NCBI GenBank assembly: GCA_024278715.1
Contig: JAJRSN010000208.1
Span: 1 to 16,024, forward strand
DNA from: Calditrichota bacterium
Lineage (GTDB): Bacteria > Calditrichota > Calditrichia > Calditrichales > Calditrichaceae
Direction: 5' to 3'
DNA length: 16,024 bases
How positions within the stretch are numbered: the stretch's first letter is position 1; every line of letters begins with the position of its first letter. The notes under the pieces are model-generated. The model made no database searches and was not told where the DNA came from. It saw nothing but the letters and a program-made list of their open reading frames with translations. Made by a program: the position numbers and the translations under genes. This document shows positions 14,519 through 16,024 of this stretch, in pieces.

Positions 14519-14553
14519 GATGTCTCCTTTGTTAGAATTTCCCCGACTGGAAA

Positions 14554-14582
14554 AAGATAGAATAATTTACAATCAAGGGCAA
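14554..14582 (-). promoter_or_regulatory. Candidate promoter of the aminopeptidase P gene
   Basis: On the - strand TTGCCC (14582-14577), a 17-base spacer and TATCTT (14559-14554) match the sigma-70 pattern four of six bases each. Transcription would begin near 14547, leaving a leader of about 30 bases with the ribosome binding site. The rest of the 228 bases between this gene and the tRNA genes holds nothing I recognise apart from the tRNA terminator. Low certainty, because promoter consensus for this organism is unknown. Confidence 0.3.
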
Positions 14583-14689
14583 CAATAAATTAAAAGCGAC
14601 GGAATTTCTTTTAAAAACAGGCGGGTTTGCCATTGCAAAGAAAGTGGGCAATTTAAGCCTTAAACTCAGATTGCTTTAAGATTGGTCAT

Positions 14690-14726
14690 AAAAAAATAAC
14701 GGGGTTTGCGCCGTCGCTGCAAGCCC
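14690..14726 (-). terminator. Probable intrinsic terminator of the serine tRNA genes
   Basis: On the - strand GGGCTTGC (14726-14719) can pair with GCAAACCC (14709-14702) with one A-C mismatch, followed within a few bases by a run of seven T (14696-14690). It lies 21 bases beyond the 3' end of the nearer tRNA gene, the expected place. Confidence 0.55.
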
Positions 14727-14746
14727 TGCTATCTATAAGGTCATTG

Positions 14747-14833
14747 CGGAGAGGGAGGGATTCGAACCCCCGGAGGCCGTAAAGCCTCAACGGTTTTCGA
14801 GACCGCCCCGTTCAACCACTCCGGCACCTCTCC
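14747..14833 (-). tRNA. tRNA-Ser (anticodon CGA, reads UCG)
   Basis: On the - strand the gene folds as a class II tRNA. The acceptor GGAGAGG pairs with CCTCTCC, with discriminator G. The anticodon stem GCGGT/ACCGT encloses the loop CTCGAAA with anticodon CGA. A long variable arm (GAGGC-TTTAC-GGCCTC) is typical of tRNA-Ser, and the T arm has the TTCGAAT loop. No CCA is encoded, since CAA follows the discriminator. It lies 24 bases downstream of the second tRNA-Ser gene and is probably co-transcribed with it. Confidence 0.96.
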
Positions 14834-14856
14834 GGGATTTATGCTTCAATTAAAAA

Positions 14857-14943
<87 letters not shown>

Positions 14944-14971
14944 GGTAAAACTTATCTTTTTAACGATAAGC

Positions 14972-14977
14972 ATCATA
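14972..14977 (-). promoter_or_regulatory. Candidate -10 box for the tRNA-Ser pair
   Basis: TATGAT on the - strand, five of six bases to the sigma-70 -10 consensus, lies 28 bases before the first tRNA-Ser base. No good -35 box is seen at 17 bases. An inverted repeat CTTATC/GATAAG (14951-14956, 14965-14970) sits between the box and the tRNA. The remaining bases of the 242-base gap up to the hydrolase gene hold only AT-rich sequence and a weak GGCAAA/TTTGCC repeat pair. Confidence 0.25.
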
Positions 14978-15185
14978 AGCTTACTAACTTAAAAAAAGAA
15001 ATAGATATTTTCAAGTTTTGCTCAAATATCTTTCGGGATTTGATTGTAAATTTTAACCTATTGCATTTTCTTTTGGTTATCATGTTTTAAGGCAAATGGC
15101 TTTTCCCGTAAATCTTGCTTTGCCGTCCGGAATATGAGTTAACAAGAGCCTTAAACGACCCATCCAAACCGATTTTTTGCCGTTT

Positions 15186-16024
15186 TTAATTTGAATGATC
15201 ACAAAATTTTATGAACGTATTATTTGGTTTGGATTTTTCCAGGTAATCCCGAATCTCTTTGGAATTACAGCCATAGATGAAAAACAAGTTGGCTAAATTA
15301 TTTCTGCATTCTTTCGATTCTGCCGGTGATTGCAAGCAATGATATGCTTCAAAAACAGCAAATTCCGAATTCGGTAATTCTTTGTGAATTCTTTCCAGTT
15401 CATTCAGGGGAGCAACCTGATCCAATGTTCCTCCCACCAGCAATATTTCGGTATTCACGTCCTTAAGGTTTTTTATGTCAAAAAGATGCTGCTTGTATTG
15501 GGATGTGGAGCCATATATTTTTAGGAGGGGTTCCGCTATTTTTAGAAAGGGGTAATTAATATCGATTATTTCATCAAATGAAGTTTTAATGTTGGTCTCA
15601 TACATGAACACCACAGTCCATGGTTTGTATTTCCGGACGGAACGAATAAAAAAGTCCACAGTACCCAATAGTCCGGTATATTTTTTATATCTGCTCAAGT
15701 TGTTTTCGCTTATTTCAATGATCATTTGTTTAACTTCGTTTTTGTCAAAATACAATAATCGCTGGATTAAAAAGAGGAGTTGAGTCCTTTCGATTTCAGG
15801 ATTTTGCAGCGCCGCCTCATATCTTTTTTTTAAGTGATTACTTTCCAAAAAATTTTTGAAAAACAAAACGCCGGATTCACTGCTTCCTTTTGCGTCCTTA
15901 AAAAAGCTCATCAAAAAAGCCCGGTTAACTTTTTCGGGATATTTGGCAATATATTTTAAACCAATCATTGCGGTCCCCGATCCGCCAAGAATGTTTATCT
16001 TTTTATCACCTAATAAATCCTTCC
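15186..16024 (-). CDS. Alpha/beta hydrolase, C-terminal part (5' end outside window)
   Basis: The frame enters from the right edge and ends at a TAA at 15186-15188. Near the edge it reads KINILGGSGTAMIGLKYIAKYPEKV, the nucleophile elbow and following helix of an alpha/beta hydrolase, with the nucleophile Ser in GGSGT. LLVGGTLDQVAPL gives the likely catalytic Asp (codon 15420-15422) and FEAYHCLQSP the likely His (codon 15339-15341), so the triad is complete. The middle (about 140 residues rich in Lys, Phe, Ile) would be the cap domain. Proline iminopeptidase-like hydrolases have this layout, but the substrate cannot be told. The ATG at 15968 is internal. Codon use is richer in A+T than in the biosynthetic genes, hinting at different ancestry. 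No signal peptide can be judged because the N-terminus is missing. Confidence 0.8.
   Translation of the reverse strand, partial: KDLLGDKKINILGGSGTAMIGLKYIAKYPEKVNRAFLMSFFKDAKGSSESGVLFFKNFLESNHLKKRYEAALQNPEIERTQLLFLIQRLLYFDKNEVKQMIIEISENNLSRYKKYTGLLGTVDFFIRSVRKYKPWTVVFMYETNIKTSFDEIIDINYPFLKIAEPLLKIYGSTSQYKQHLFDIKNLKDVNTEILLVGGTLDQVAPLNELERIHKELPNSEFAVFEAYHCLQSPAESKECRNNLANLFFIYGCNSKEIRDYLEKSKPNNTFIKFCDHSN

Noticed and set aside
15091..15124. GGCAAA/TTTGCC inverted pair downstream of the hydrolase gene
   Set aside because: Six-base stem with a 22-base loop and no T-run at the right place on the - strand; not supportable as a terminator.

Overview
The window is a dense, same-strand array of nucleotide biosynthesis genes from a bacterium of moderate GC content. 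Most starts have Shine-Dalgarno sequences, and genes commonly overlap by 4-30 bases. No marker here fixes the taxon. An anaerobic or low-oxygen bacterium is suggested by three things: an NAD-type (class 1B) dihydroorotate dehydrogenase, a PurF with four cysteines placed to bind an Fe-S cluster, and a CO2-dependent class II PurE. A lineage near Calditrichota or the FCB group is only a guess.

Region 1 (2-6933, + strand) is purine synthesis: the 3' part of purH, a purC-purE fusion, purB, purD, purN and purF. With purF (PRPP to phosphoribosylamine), purD, purN, the fused PurE/PurC, purB and purH, most of the ten-step route to IMP is covered. purL/Q/S and purM are not in the window. No purK is seen, and the PurE half looks like the class II enzyme that does not need PurK.

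Region 2 (7046-12903, + strand) is pyrimidine synthesis: pyrC, pyrE, pyrF, pyrB, pyrI, pyrD and pyrK. Together these encode every step from carbamoyl phosphate plus aspartate to UMP; carA/carB are not in the window. pyrB/pyrI make a regulated aspartate transcarbamoylase, and pyrD/pyrK a two-subunit dehydrogenase using NAD. Small non-coding gaps before purD, pyrC and pyrB hold inverted repeats, and the gap before pyrB holds a 21-codon open frame with a strong Shine-Dalgarno. These are the likeliest places for regulation or transcript processing.

Region 3 (12904-16024) runs the other way. A 226-base convergent gap contains a degenerate 7-base tandem repeat with inverted arms. It is followed on the - strand by an aminopeptidase P gene, two serine tRNA genes (CGA and GGA anticodons) with a probable terminator, and the 3' part of an alpha/beta hydrolase gene that is richer in A+T than the rest and runs off the window.

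I see no wholly new multi-gene system. The best leads are the PurC/class II PurE fusion, an OMP decarboxylase with unusual active-site spacing, the heptad repeat, and the small frame plus hairpin upstream of pyrB.
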